A DNA stretch of 8,703 nucleotides from NCBI RefSeq assembly GCF_003721225.1, contig NZ_RIZI01000100.1, positions 1 through 8,703 on the forward strand. The letters run 5' to 3'. Below are positions 1-6,569 of the stretch, in pieces. Below the pieces are notes generated by a model. The model saw nothing but the letters and a program-made list of their open reading frames with translations, did no database searches and had not been told where the DNA came from. The DNA is from Acidithiobacillus sulfuriphilus (GTDB lineage Bacteria; Pseudomonadota; Gammaproteobacteria; Acidithiobacillales; Acidithiobacillaceae). Each line of letters begins with the position of its first letter. Position 1 is the first letter of the stretch. Made by a program: the position numbers and the translations under genes.

Positions 1-180
1 GCCCACCGCCGGCGCCGGCGGGATCACGGTCACCGGCGGCGGTGGCGGTGGCCCTGGTACGACCACCGCCCCGGGGACCGGTCCCTCCACATAGGCGGGT
101 CCAGGCGCCACCACGCAGCCGGTCAGGACTGCGAGCCAACCCACCGTCAATGCCACCCGCCATCCCGGATGCGCGCTCAT
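1..180 (-). CDS. proline/valine-rich lipoprotein, partial (C-terminus beyond window)
   Basis: Only the first 60 codons are in the window; the gene continues past the left edge. The N-terminus has a hydrophobic stretch (VALTVGWLAVLTGC) ending in an LTGC lipobox, so Cys22 should be lipidated and the protein anchored to the inner or outer membrane. Residue 23 is Val, not Asp, which mildly favours outer-membrane sorting by the E. coli rule. The mature part begins with a low-complexity run rich in Pro, Val and Gly, including six consecutive prolines. Such surface-exposed Pro/Val-rich lipoproteins are common and mostly uncharacterised. The start is chosen because its ATG overlaps the stop of the upstream SHOCT gene in an ATGA (177-180), which implies translational coupling and a shared transcript. 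I cannot name a function; the reading frame and lipobox are clear. Confidence 0.75.
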   Translation of the reverse strand, partial: MSAHPGWRVALTVGWLAVLTGCVVAPGPAYVEGPVPGAVVVPGPPPPPPVTVIPPAPAVG

Positions 181-626
181 TTCTCCAGGTCGCTCCGCTT
201 TTCTAGGTATTCATCCCGTCCGACCTCGCCGCGCGCATAGCGCTCACCCAGGAGCTTGAGGGCGGCACTCCCGTTGTCATTCATGCCGCTCCTGCACCCA
301 TGGCGATGCCAGCAGACAAAAGCCATGCGTGTCAGGAACGCGAGGCCGAACACCACCCCCACGATAGCCAGCAGGCACAGCAGTCCCCAAAACAATCCGA
401 AACCACCCATCATATCAGGACCGTAATAGCCGGGGCCCCAAGCACCCATCATGCCCGAGCCATAGTAGAAAGGTACGGCCGGCCCCCACGGTGCCGTCGG
501 CGCTTGGCCCGACGCGGTGGCGGCGACCGTTTGCGCCAAGGCCAATATCGGCGCCATCATTAAGCCCATGGCCGTAGCGGCCATGGGGATTCCCTTTTTT
601 CGCTGTGATGCACCCATGCTGTTCAT
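177..626 (-). CDS. SHOCT-domain membrane protein with Met/Gly/Tyr-rich repeat
   Basis: A 149-residue protein. Residues 1-31 look like a signal peptide or signal anchor (RKK at 9-11, hydrophobic 15-31, possible ALA cleavage site before Q32). Residues 54-76 are a Met/Gly/Tyr/Trp-rich segment with two related units (YYGSGMMGAWGP and YYGPDMMGGFG). Residues about 75-100 form a strong membrane helix, followed by a His/Cys-containing basic patch (CWHRHGC, 105-111). Residues about 119-147 match the short C-terminal SHOCT domain (ALKLLGERYARGEV...EYLEKRSDLE), an oligomerisation module often found at the end of small membrane proteins. An in-frame ATG at 662 exists, but 626 is preferred: it has AGGAG 8 nt upstream and gives a better signal sequence. 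The gene follows the pump by 111 bp and overlaps the next lipoprotein gene. An envelope accessory role, perhaps metal-related, is inference only. Confidence 0.85.
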   Translation of the reverse strand: MNSMGASQRKKGIPMAATAMGLMMAPILALAQTVAATASGQAPTAPWGPAVPFYYGSGMMGAWGPGYYGPDMMGGFGLFWGLLCLLAIVGVVFGLAFLTRMAFVCWHRHGCRSGMNDNGSAALKLLGERYARGEVGRDEYLEKRSDLEK

Positions 627-736
627 CAGCAGATCTCCTGTCGCAGGAACGCCTTTTCCCACTGCAAGTATAGTTGCAGCTTTGCTTCTGCGCTTGCGCG
701 GGAAGCGGGATTCCTTTCCGCCTCCCGAAGATCCAT
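626..736 (-). CDS. possible 36-residue small ORF between permease and SHOCT gene
   Basis: An ORF of 36 codons begins one base after the permease stop (TGA-A-ATG) and ends with a TGA that overlaps the SHOCT start as TGATG. The predicted peptide begins MDLREAERNP and ends KAFLRQEIC; it is charged, soluble-looking and possibly helical. The start-stop geometry at both ends is what translational reinitiation would look like, and it would carry ribosomes from the permease into the SHOCT gene. Against it: there is no Shine-Dalgarno before the ATG, a stem-loop and a promoter-like palindrome lie inside it, and third-position GC is lower than in neighbouring genes. I do not recognise the peptide. A slightly longer form could start at the ATG at 748. 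Confidence 0.25.
   Translation of the reverse strand: MDLREAERNPASRASAEAKLQLYLQWEKAFLRQEIC
635..639 (-). promoter_or_regulatory. ribosome binding site of the SHOCT gene
   Basis: AGGAG on the minus strand, 8 nt before the ATG at 626. It is the clearest Shine-Dalgarno in the window and decides the start over the in-frame ATG at 662, suggesting that this gene is initiated independently of the pump genes. Confidence 0.7.
662..679 (-). promoter_or_regulatory. palindrome with embedded -10-like box upstream of the SHOCT gene
   Basis: Perfect 6-bp inverted repeat CTGCAA-N6-TTGCAG whose centre on the minus strand contains TATACT (667-672), a 5/6 match to the sigma70 -10 box. It lies 41-46 nt before the SHOCT start. 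No convincing -35 is present at 16-18 bp, so it would need an activator or be weak; the palindrome could be that regulator's site. It is also possible that this is chance or a small RNA hairpin. Confidence 0.35.
700..726 (-). terminator. stem-loop just after the permease stop (no U-tract)
   Basis: Minus-strand RNA can form GGGAGGCGG - 9-nt loop - CCGCTTCCC, a 9-bp stem with one G-U pair. The pairing is worse on the plus strand, where that position becomes an A-C mismatch, so the structure favours minus-strand RNA. It begins 11 nt after the permease stop and is followed by a second small palindrome (GCGC-N2-GCGC, 690-699), but no run of U follows. It is therefore more likely a 3'-end stabiliser or attenuator than a strong intrinsic terminator. 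Confidence 0.35.
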
Positions 737-737
737 T

Positions 738-3700
738 TCAAGCCACATCGTCTGCTCCGGCTTCCTTCGTCTCCCGCAGCGCTGGCGATAACTTCTTGCC
801 GAACCAGAGATAAAACGCCGGGATGACAAAGAGGGAGACCAGGGAGCCGAAGCCGAGTCCGCTGACGATGACCAGGCCCATGGAGAAGCGGGCTTCGGCG
901 CCGCCGCCAGTGGCGAAGAGCAGGGGGATGGCGCCGGCGATCATGGCGGCGACGGTCATCAGGATGGGGCGCAGGCGCAGGGTGGCGGCTTCGACGACGG
1001 CGTGCTGTTTGTCCAGGCCTTTTTCCTGTTGCAGGGTGCGGGCGAACTGGACGATGAGGATGCCCTGTTTGCTGATCAGGCCCATGAGCATGACCATGCC
1101 CACTTCCGAGAAGATGTTCACGCTGGAGAACCCCAGGCTGATGGGCGCCAGGGCGCCGAAGAGGGCCACCGGTACGGCGCTGAGGACCACCAAGGCGTCC
1201 TGAAAACTCTCGAACTGGGCGGCCAGCAGGAGAAAGACCATGAGCAGGGCAAAGCCGAAGGTCATGGCAAAGGCGCTGCCCTGGTGCATGTATTGGCGGG
1301 ATACCCCGGCGTAGTGGATCTGGTCCTCGGGCGGCAGGATTTTTTGGGCGTGGGTGCGCAGGAAGTCCAGGGCGGTGCCGAGGGATACCCCGGGGGACGG
1401 GTTGGCCTCGATGAAGACGGCATTGAGCTGCTGGAACTGGGGAAGAAAGGCCGGCGCCGAGCGGGACTGGAGCGATACGAAGGTGGACAAAGGGAGCTCG
1501 GTGCCGTCCTTGGTCTTGAGGTAATAGGATTGCAGGAAGGAGGGGTTGGCGCGCAGGGCCGGCGGTACTTGGGGCACCACGCGATAGCTCAGGCCATCCA
1601 TGTCGAAGTAATTGGTATAGTTGCCGCCCAGCAGGGTTTCCAGGTTGCTGCCGATGTCGGCCATGGTGAAGCCGAAGGACGCCGCCAGCTTGCGGTGGAT
1701 GTGGATCTCCGTGATCTGGTTGTTGTATTTGAGATTTTTGCAAACGAAGGAAAAGAGGCCGCTGGCCTTGGCTTGGGCGATGAGGGTGGTACTGACGGCG
1801 TCCAGGGCGTGGTAATCGCCGCCGGTGCTGGTGATGACGAACTGCACCGGCAGGCCGACGGCGGCACCGGGCAGGGGCGGCAGGCCGAAGGCCGAGAGCT
1901 TGAGGCCGGGCACCTTGCCGACGGCCTGCTGGATCTGGTCCTTGACCCGCTGGGTCGTGACGGCGCTGCTCCGGTCCGGATCGAGGACCACGCCCGCCAT
2001 GACGTCATTGTTGAGCAGCATCCCGCCAATGCCGACGCCGTTGACGGCGAAGGAATGGGTCCGCGACGGGATCTGATCGAAGACGGCCCGGGTGAGATAG
2101 CGGTCGTAGGCGTTCATGTATTCCAGGGTGGCGCTGGGCTGGGCGACGCCATTGACGTAGACGATGCCCTGATTGGCCGGTGGCGCCAGTTCACTTTTGC
2201 TGATGGTCATGAGCGGGTAGAGACCGGCCGTGAGCAGGAGGGCAAAGGTGACCGTCACCGGCCAGAAACGCAGGCTGCCGGTCAGGGTACGGGCATAGGC
2301 GCCGCGCAGGGCGTTGAAGGCACGATCGACCAGGATGGCCACGTGCCCCGCGTGACCGGCCTGCAGAATGCGCGCCGAGACCATGGGGGCGAGGGTCAGA
2401 GCGACGATCAGGGAGAGGGCGACGGTGGCGACGATGGTGAAGGCGAATTCGGCGAAGAGATGACCGATGAGGCCGCCGATGAAGCCCAGCGGAGCGAAAA
2501 CGGCGGCCAGCGTGGTGGCCATGACGAGGATGGGACTGGCCAGCTCTTTGGCGCTGTGCAGGGCGGCGTGGAGGGGGGTTGAGCCGTGTTCGATGTGGCG
2601 GTGCACGTTTTCCACGACGATGATGGCGTCGTCCACCACCAGGCCGATGGCGAGGACCATGGCCAGCAGCGTGAGGAGGTTGATGGTGTAGCCCAGGGCA
2701 TGGAGGATGGTTCCCGCCCCGACCATGGCAATGGGAATGGCCAGGGCCGGTACCAGCAGCGCGCGCCACGAGCCCATGAAGAGATAGATGACGGCAATGA
2801 CGGCGAGCAGGGCAATGGCGATGTCCATGAGGACTTCGTGCAGGGAACTCTGGATGAACTGGGCACCGTTGTAGAGCACGAAGCCGTGCATCCCCGGGGG
2901 CATGCTGTGTTGCAGGCGGGCCATGACCTGCTCCACTCCGTGGGCGACCTGCAGGGCATTGCTGCCCGGCGCCTGTTGCAGGCCGATATTGACGGCGGGA
3001 ACGCCATCGACCATCACCGACGAATTGTAGGTCTGGGCACCCAGGGCGACTTTGGCAATCTGCTTGAGCTGGATCGGCACGCCCTTGACCGTGGCGACGA
3101 CCAGGTCCTGGAAGGACTGTACCGTATGCAAGGCGGTGTCGGCGCTGAGGGAGACGGCAAAGTACTGGCTGCGCAAGCGCCCCACGGCCGCGACAAAGTT
3201 GTTTTGCTGCAGGGCGGCGGAGACCTGCGCGGGGGTGATGCCGAGCACCGCCATTTCCTCGGGATCGAGCCAGACGCGCATGGCATAGGTGTTGCCATTG
3301 GGGCCGGTGCCGGGGGGCAGGATGCCGGTCAGACCAATGCCCGGCACCGATTCGATGGCCGGTTGCACCACCCGTGTCAGGTAGTCGGTGATCTGCTGCT
3401 GGTTGTAGTCCTTGCCCGTAAAGGTGAGGTACATGAGGTTGGCGCCGGAGCCCGACATCTCCTGAATGACGGGCAGCATGACCCCCTTGGGCAATTGGTT
3501 GATGACCGAGTTCACCTTGGCCTGGACTTGGGCCAAGGCGGCATTGGGGTCTTCGCCCATGCGCATGTAGAGGGTGACAATGGACAAGCCGTCCTCGCTG
3601 GTGGCGGTCATGTAGTTGATCCCCGGCGCCTGGCCCACGGCCTTTTCCAGGGGGGCGGTGATGAACGCCCCGACGGTCTTGGGGGTGGCGCCGAAGTAGT

Positions 3701-3848
3701 GGGTGGTCACCGTGATGATGGTGTTGCTGGTGGGCGGATACTCGGTGATGGGCATGAGGCCCAGGGAACGCAGGCCAAAGAAGAAGAGGATCAGGCTCAG
3801 GGAGATGGCCAGCACCGGGCGGCGGATGAATGGTTCCGTAAAATGCAT
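738..3848 (-). CDS. RND efflux permease, HAE-1 (AcrB-like) family
   Basis: A 1036-residue inner-membrane pump, close to the usual 1030-1050 length. It should export hydrophobic or amphiphilic compounds from the periplasm or inner membrane, driven by proton influx, through the adaptor and channel encoded with it. The N-terminus (FIRRPVLAISLSLILFFFG) is the typical first helix. The TM4 proton-relay pair is present as D406-D407 in GLVVDDAIIVVENV, the TM10 lysine is K927 (GLISKQGILIVQFA), and the arginine equivalent to AcrB R971 is R960 (LRPILMT). Two large periplasmic loops (about 30-335 and 550-860) hold the porter and docking domains. The DD pair with a VVEN context fits HAE-1, not the heavy-metal HME class. 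The start has GAGG 6 nt upstream, overlapping the adaptor stop; 8 bp separate the two genes. Substrate cannot be read from the sequence. Confidence 0.96.
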   Translation of the reverse strand: MHFTEPFIRRPVLAISLSLILFFFGLRSLGLMPITEYPPTSNTIITVTTHYFGATPKTVGAFITAPLEKAVGQAPGINYMTATSEDGLSIVTLYMRMGEDPNAALAQVQAKVNSVINQLPKGVMLPVIQEMSGSGANLMYLTFTGKDYNQQQITDYLTRVVQPAIESVPGIGLTGILPPGTGPNGNTYAMRVWLDPEEMAVLGITPAQVSAALQQNNFVAAVGRLRSQYFAVSLSADTALHTVQSFQDLVVATVKGVPIQLKQIAKVALGAQTYNSSVMVDGVPAVNIGLQQAPGSNALQVAHGVEQVMARLQHSMPPGMHGFVLYNGAQFIQSSLHEVLMDIAIALLAVIAVIYLFMGSWRALLVPALAIPIAMVGAGTILHALGYTINLLTLLAMVLAIGLVVDDAIIVVENVHRHIEHGSTPLHAALHSAKELASPILVMATTLAAVFAPLGFIGGLIGHLFAEFAFTIVATVALSLIVALTLAPMVSARILQAGHAGHVAILVDRAFNALRGAYARTLTGSLRFWPVTVTFALLLTAGLYPLMTISKSELAPPANQGIVYVNGVAQPSATLEYMNAYDRYLTRAVFDQIPSRTHSFAVNGVGIGGMLLNNDVMAGVVLDPDRSSAVTTQRVKDQIQQAVGKVPGLKLSAFGLPPLPGAAVGLPVQFVITSTGGDYHALDAVSTTLIAQAKASGLFSFVCKNLKYNNQITEIHIHRKLAASFGFTMADIGSNLETLLGGNYTNYFDMDGLSYRVVPQVPPALRANPSFLQSYYLKTKDGTELPLSTFVSLQSRSAPAFLPQFQQLNAVFIEANPSPGVSLGTALDFLRTHAQKILPPEDQIHYAGVSRQYMHQGSAFAMTFGFALLMVFLLLAAQFESFQDALVVLSAVPVALFGALAPISLGFSSVNIFSEVGMVMLMGLISKQGILIVQFARTLQQEKGLDKQHAVVEAATLRLRPILMTVAAMIAGAIPLLFATGGGAEARFSMGLVIVSGLGFGSLVSLFVIPAFYLWFGKKLSPALRETKEAGADDVA

Positions 3849-3854
3849 GGCGGG

Positions 3855-3859
3855 CCTCA
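3855..3859 (-). promoter_or_regulatory. ribosome binding site of the permease, overlapping the adaptor stop
   Basis: TGAGG on the minus strand. Its TGA is the adaptor stop codon, and GAGG lies 6 nt before the permease ATG, linking translation of the two subunits. Confidence 0.6.
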
Positions 3860-4942
3860 GAGATGGACGGCGTTGTTGAGGTGGACGGTATCGCCGCTAT
3901 GGAGCTTGACCTGCCCGGCGGTGACGACGAGGTCACCGGCCCGCACGCCGCTACGCACGGCCACTTCCCCGTCCTGCTGGGTGCCCAGGGTCACGGGTGC
4001 CTCCGCGGCCACCAGGGCGCCGTGGGGGCCTTGGGGGCGGAGCACAAAGACGAAGTCGCCGTAGGTGTGGAAGGAAACGGCGGTCATGGGGATGGCCAGG
4101 ACCGCTTGCGGCGCGGCGGTTCTCAGCTCGGCCTTGACGAACATGCCGGGACGCAGGCCCCGGGGCTGCTGCACTTGGGCGCGCACCGCCACGGCGCGGT
4201 TCTGGGGGTCCACATGGCTGTCGATGGCGCGCACCGTGGCGGCATAGTGATGGACGGCATCCCCTGCGTGGATGCTCAGGGTGAGGGACGCACCCACGGA
4301 GATGGCGGCTAGATCCCGTTGGGGAACGGTAAAGTCGGCATAGAGATGGTCCAGGTTTTCAAGGTGAATGACCGTCTGATCGGCGCGTACGTATTGGCCG
4401 GGGTTGACCGTACGCAAACCCAGCACGCCGGAAAAGGGCGCCCTGATTTCCGTATCGGCCAGGGATTCCTGCAAGGCGGCGACCTTGGCCCCGGCTGCCT
4501 GACTGGTATAACGGGCACGATCCAGCGCCGCCGTGGAGATGCCATGGATGGCGTAGAGTTTTTGGGCGCGCTGGTAATCTACCGCGGCCAAGTCGGCCTG
4601 GGCCTGGGCTGCGCGGATCTCGCCCGGGAGGGGACCGGGATTGATGCGCAGCAACAAGGTGCCTTTGCTCACCCTCTGACCCGAGTGAAAGAAGACGGCC
4701 TGCACCACCCCTGCGGTCTGCGGGCTCAGGGCCGCGCCCTGGTCGGCGACGATCTCGCCCACGGCGGTCATCTGCGGGGTCCAGGAGGTCTTGCGTACCT
4801 TTGCCGCGGAAACGGTGACGGGGGAATGGGCATTGGCGGCCAAGGTGCCGTGCAGAGCGCGTTGGCGCATCCCGTACCAGGCGAAGATCGCGCCAAAGGA
4901 CAGGGCGACGATAACCAACATGGCGACAAAGGCTTTTTTCAT
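3857..4942 (-). CDS. RND periplasmic adaptor (membrane fusion protein)
   Basis: A 361-residue adaptor joining the permease to the outer-membrane channel. Residues 4-23 are one N-terminal membrane anchor or uncleaved signal; no lipobox cysteine follows, so it is probably anchored by a helix, unlike AcrA or MexA. Two lipoyl half-motifs (about 57-100, ending VSKGTLLLRINPG, and 163-195, with IRAPFSGVLGLRTVNPGQYV) flank a short alpha-hairpin (about 103-160). A beta-barrel (about 198-275, with LRPGMFVKAEL) and a membrane-proximal domain (about 276-355) follow. It is shorter than AcrA (about 397), mainly in the hairpin. An in-frame ATG at 4990 would lie deep inside the upstream gene; 4942 is preferred because it gives MKK plus a hydrophobic segment and forms an ATGA overlap with the OMF stop (4939-4942). 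Confidence 0.94.
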   Translation of the reverse strand: MKKAFVAMLVIVALSFGAIFAWYGMRQRALHGTLAANAHSPVTVSAAKVRKTSWTPQMTAVGEIVADQGAALSPQTAGVVQAVFFHSGQRVSKGTLLLRINPGPLPGEIRAAQAQADLAAVDYQRAQKLYAIHGISTAALDRARYTSQAAGAKVAALQESLADTEIRAPFSGVLGLRTVNPGQYVRADQTVIHLENLDHLYADFTVPQRDLAAISVGASLTLSIHAGDAVHHYAATVRAIDSHVDPQNRAVAVRAQVQQPRGLRPGMFVKAELRTAAPQAVLAIPMTAVSFHTYGDFVFVLRPQGPHGALVAAEAPVTLGTQQDGEVAVRSGVRAGDLVVTAGQVKLHSGDTVHLNNAVHL

Positions 4943-6435
4943 TCCGATGATCTCGCAGGGGCGGTGGGGCCGGAGGGACGGGGGGTGCACCAGCCATCGC
5001 CCATGGCCACGAAGAGGGCGGCGTTGTCCAGATAGCGCTGGGCACGGGCCTGGACGGCGGCGATTTCATCTTTCTGCGCCTCCAGTTCGGCATTGAGCAG
5101 CGTGGCATAATCCACGGCGCCATCCCGATAACGGGCCAGCGCCAGTTGATAGGCCGATGCCGCGGCCCGGGCTGCGGCGCGGCTGTGGGTGTAGGCGGTG
5201 TCGGCCGACTGTACGGCGCGCAGGGCGTCGGCCACCTCGCGAAAGGCGTTGAGTACCGTGGCCCGATACAGATCCGTAGCGACCCGCCAATGATCCATGG
5301 CCGCGCGTTTTTTCGCGTGCAGGGCGCCGCCCTCATAGATAGGGGCGGCGAGGGAGCTGCCGATGGCCCAGAGGGTGGAGGCGGGGTCGAAGAACATGCC
5401 GCCGGTCATGGCCGCTTTGCCCAGACTGGCGCTGATGTCCATATTGGGATAGAGATTGGCCGTGGCCACCCCTACTTCGGCGGCTGCCGCAGCGGTCTCG
5501 GCGCGCGCCGCCTGAATGTCCGGACGGTTTTCCACTAAAGCGGAAGGCACCAGCGTGGGGATGACGGTGGGCAGACGCAGTTCCGACAAGGAGGGCAAGG
5601 ACAGTGGCGCATCGGGAACGGTGCCGAGCAAGGCCGCCAGTTGGTGGCGGGCAGCGGATTCGGCCGCCTGCAGGGGCGGAATCCGGGCGGCCGCGGCCTC
5701 GGTAACGGCTCGCTGCTCATCGACCGTCTGCAAATCTTGCGCGCCCAGCCGGTATTCATTGCGGATGAGGGTGAGCAGTTGGGCGTCGTCTTGGGCCATG
5801 GCCTGGGCGAGCCGCACCTGGGCATGAGCCGAGGCGGCGGTGATCACGGCCTGGGTGACGGCACCGCCGAGAAAGACCTGGCCTTGATGGAGTTCCGCCC
5901 GGGCGACGGCGCTTCGGGCCCGGGCATCTTTCAGGATATACCCTTGGCGGCCGAAGACATCGGGGTTGTAGCTGATGCCCACGCTGCCCAGCAACAGGGT
6001 GTAAGGATTGCCGGGCACCCGCGTGCCAAAGCCGCCATTGGTTCCGGCCCGCAGAGCCCGTTGGCGGCCGGCACCCAGGTTCGCCCCCAGTTGCGGCAGG
6101 AAACCGGCATTGGCCACGCCTTCCAGGGCCTGGGCCTGGGCCAGGGAGGACTGGACGGCGGCGAGATCGGGATTATGCTCGGTGGCCGTGGCGATGAGCC
6201 GGTTGAGGGCCGGGGAATGGAAGAGATGCCACCAGGATTGCGCCTGGCCCTCGGTCCATTGCAGATGCTGTGCCCCGTTGACCGCATGCTGATTGTAACG
6301 TGTTGGCAAGGGAGCGGTCGGGGCGGGCAGTTTCGGGCCAACGGCACAGCCCGCCAGGCCGAGAGCCGCGAGCAGGGGCAGGAGGCGGTATCCGCTCCGG
6401 AACGATGGTAAGGGGATCGAGGGGCGTGTTTTCAT
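4939..6435 (-). CDS. outer-membrane factor lipoprotein, NodT/OprM family
   Basis: A 498-residue outer-membrane channel for the efflux pump. The N-terminus has a signal sequence ending in the lipobox LAGC, giving lipidated Cys30, followed by AVGPKLPAP as in OprM-type proteins. Two outer-membrane-efflux repeats are visible: about 73-270 (LNRLIATATEHNPDLAAVQ... opening) and about 297-478 (opening with the family hallmark ALVENRPDIQAARAE). FREVADAL at 398-405 is typical of the second repeat. The start at 6435 is chosen because it gives a clean lipoprotein signal; an in-frame ATG at 6594 would run through the divergent control region and into the opposite gene. No good Shine-Dalgarno precedes it, so initiation may be weak or activated. 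Being first in the operon, before the adaptor, is the czcCBA order and not the usual mexAB-oprM order. Confidence 0.95.
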   Translation of the reverse strand: MKTRPSIPLPSFRSGYRLLPLLAALGLAGCAVGPKLPAPTAPLPTRYNQHAVNGAQHLQWTEGQAQSWWHLFHSPALNRLIATATEHNPDLAAVQSSLAQAQALEGVANAGFLPQLGANLGAGRQRALRAGTNGGFGTRVPGNPYTLLLGSVGISYNPDVFGRQGYILKDARARSAVARAELHQGQVFLGGAVTQAVITAASAHAQVRLAQAMAQDDAQLLTLIRNEYRLGAQDLQTVDEQRAVTEAAAARIPPLQAAESAARHQLAALLGTVPDAPLSLPSLSELRLPTVIPTLVPSALVENRPDIQAARAETAAAAAEVGVATANLYPNMDISASLGKAAMTGGMFFDPASTLWAIGSSLAAPIYEGGALHAKKRAAMDHWRVATDLYRATVLNAFREVADALRAVQSADTAYTHSRAAARAAASAYQLALARYRDGAVDYATLLNAELEAQKDEIAAVQARAQRYLDNAALFVAMGDGWCTPRPSGPTAPARSSE

Positions 6436-6460
6436 GGGGAAACAGGCTAAAGGAACGCGC

Positions 6461-6526
6461 TGTAACAATCTCCCCGTCAAGCGTAAGCAAATGTAACAGC
6501 ATCCGCTTCCGTTACAATCGCTTACA
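6461..6526. promoter_or_regulatory. divergent operator candidate: inverted 16-bp motifs with 10-bp phased TTAC half-sites
   Basis: In the gap between the OMF and regulator genes, a 16-bp motif occurs on the minus strand at 6497-6482 and on the plus strand at 6511-6526, 13 of 16 bases identical (GTTACA-N-T-N-GCTTAC-N). Each copy contains two TTAC half-sites exactly 10 bp apart, the spacing used by tandemly bound OmpR-family dimers. A further GTTACA lies at 6466-6461 on the minus strand, 31 bp (about three helical turns) from the nearest minus-strand half-site start. GTTACA resembles half-sites reported for OmpR and RstA. The same region contains a perfect 10-bp inverted repeat, GCAAATGTAA (6487-6496) and TTACATTTGC (6522-6531). 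The likely binder is the regulator encoded at 6570; that assignment is inference. Confidence 0.7.
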
Positions 6527-6557
6527 TTTGCCTCTGCCCCTTCCCCGCGCGCTCCAT

Positions 6558-6563
6558 TACACT
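6558..6563 (+). promoter_or_regulatory. possible -10 box of the regulator-kinase operon
   Basis: TACACT matches 4 of 6 bases of the sigma70 -10 box and ends 6 nt before the regulator ATG, placing the predicted transcript start at or beside the A of that ATG. No -35 hexamer is evident 17 bp upstream, but the plus-strand operator copy would then sit at about -59 to -44, suitable for an activator. Weak on its own. Confidence 0.3.
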
Positions 6564-6569
6564 GCAGGC

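Noticed and set aside
1..60. GGCGGCGGTGGCGGTGG-like repeats at the left edge
   Set aside because: They encode the proline/valine-rich part of the lipoprotein and have no separate repeat organisation.
415..1743. 442-codon minus-strand frame running from the permease 3' half into the SHOCT gene
   Set aside because: Shifted frame of two supported genes; the Arg/Pro-rich product has no motif.
1002..2582. 526-codon open frame on the plus strand antisense to the permease
   Set aside because: It mirrors the permease in GC-rich codons and has a low-complexity Gly/Glu/Asp/His-rich translation with no domain; the permease frame has full family motifs throughout.
2191..3936. 581-codon open frame on the minus strand in another frame of the permease
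   Set aside because: Translation is Arg/His/Pro-rich, the signature of a shifted frame in GC-rich DNA; it overlaps the conserved permease N-terminal half.
2586..4064. 492-codon open frame on the plus strand opposite the permease and adaptor
   Set aside because: It spans two clearly real genes on the other strand, and its translation is repetitive Gly/Asp/His-rich with no recognisable fold.
4942..4990. Upstream start for the adaptor at 4990
   Set aside because: It would place 16 non-signal residues before the MKK-hydrophobic anchor and overlap the OMF gene by about 50 bases; the ATGA start is more natural.
6475..6480. TTGACG on the minus strand as a -35 box for the pump operon
   Set aside because: No -10-like hexamer lies 16-19 bp downstream, so it does not make a recognisable sigma70 promoter by itself.
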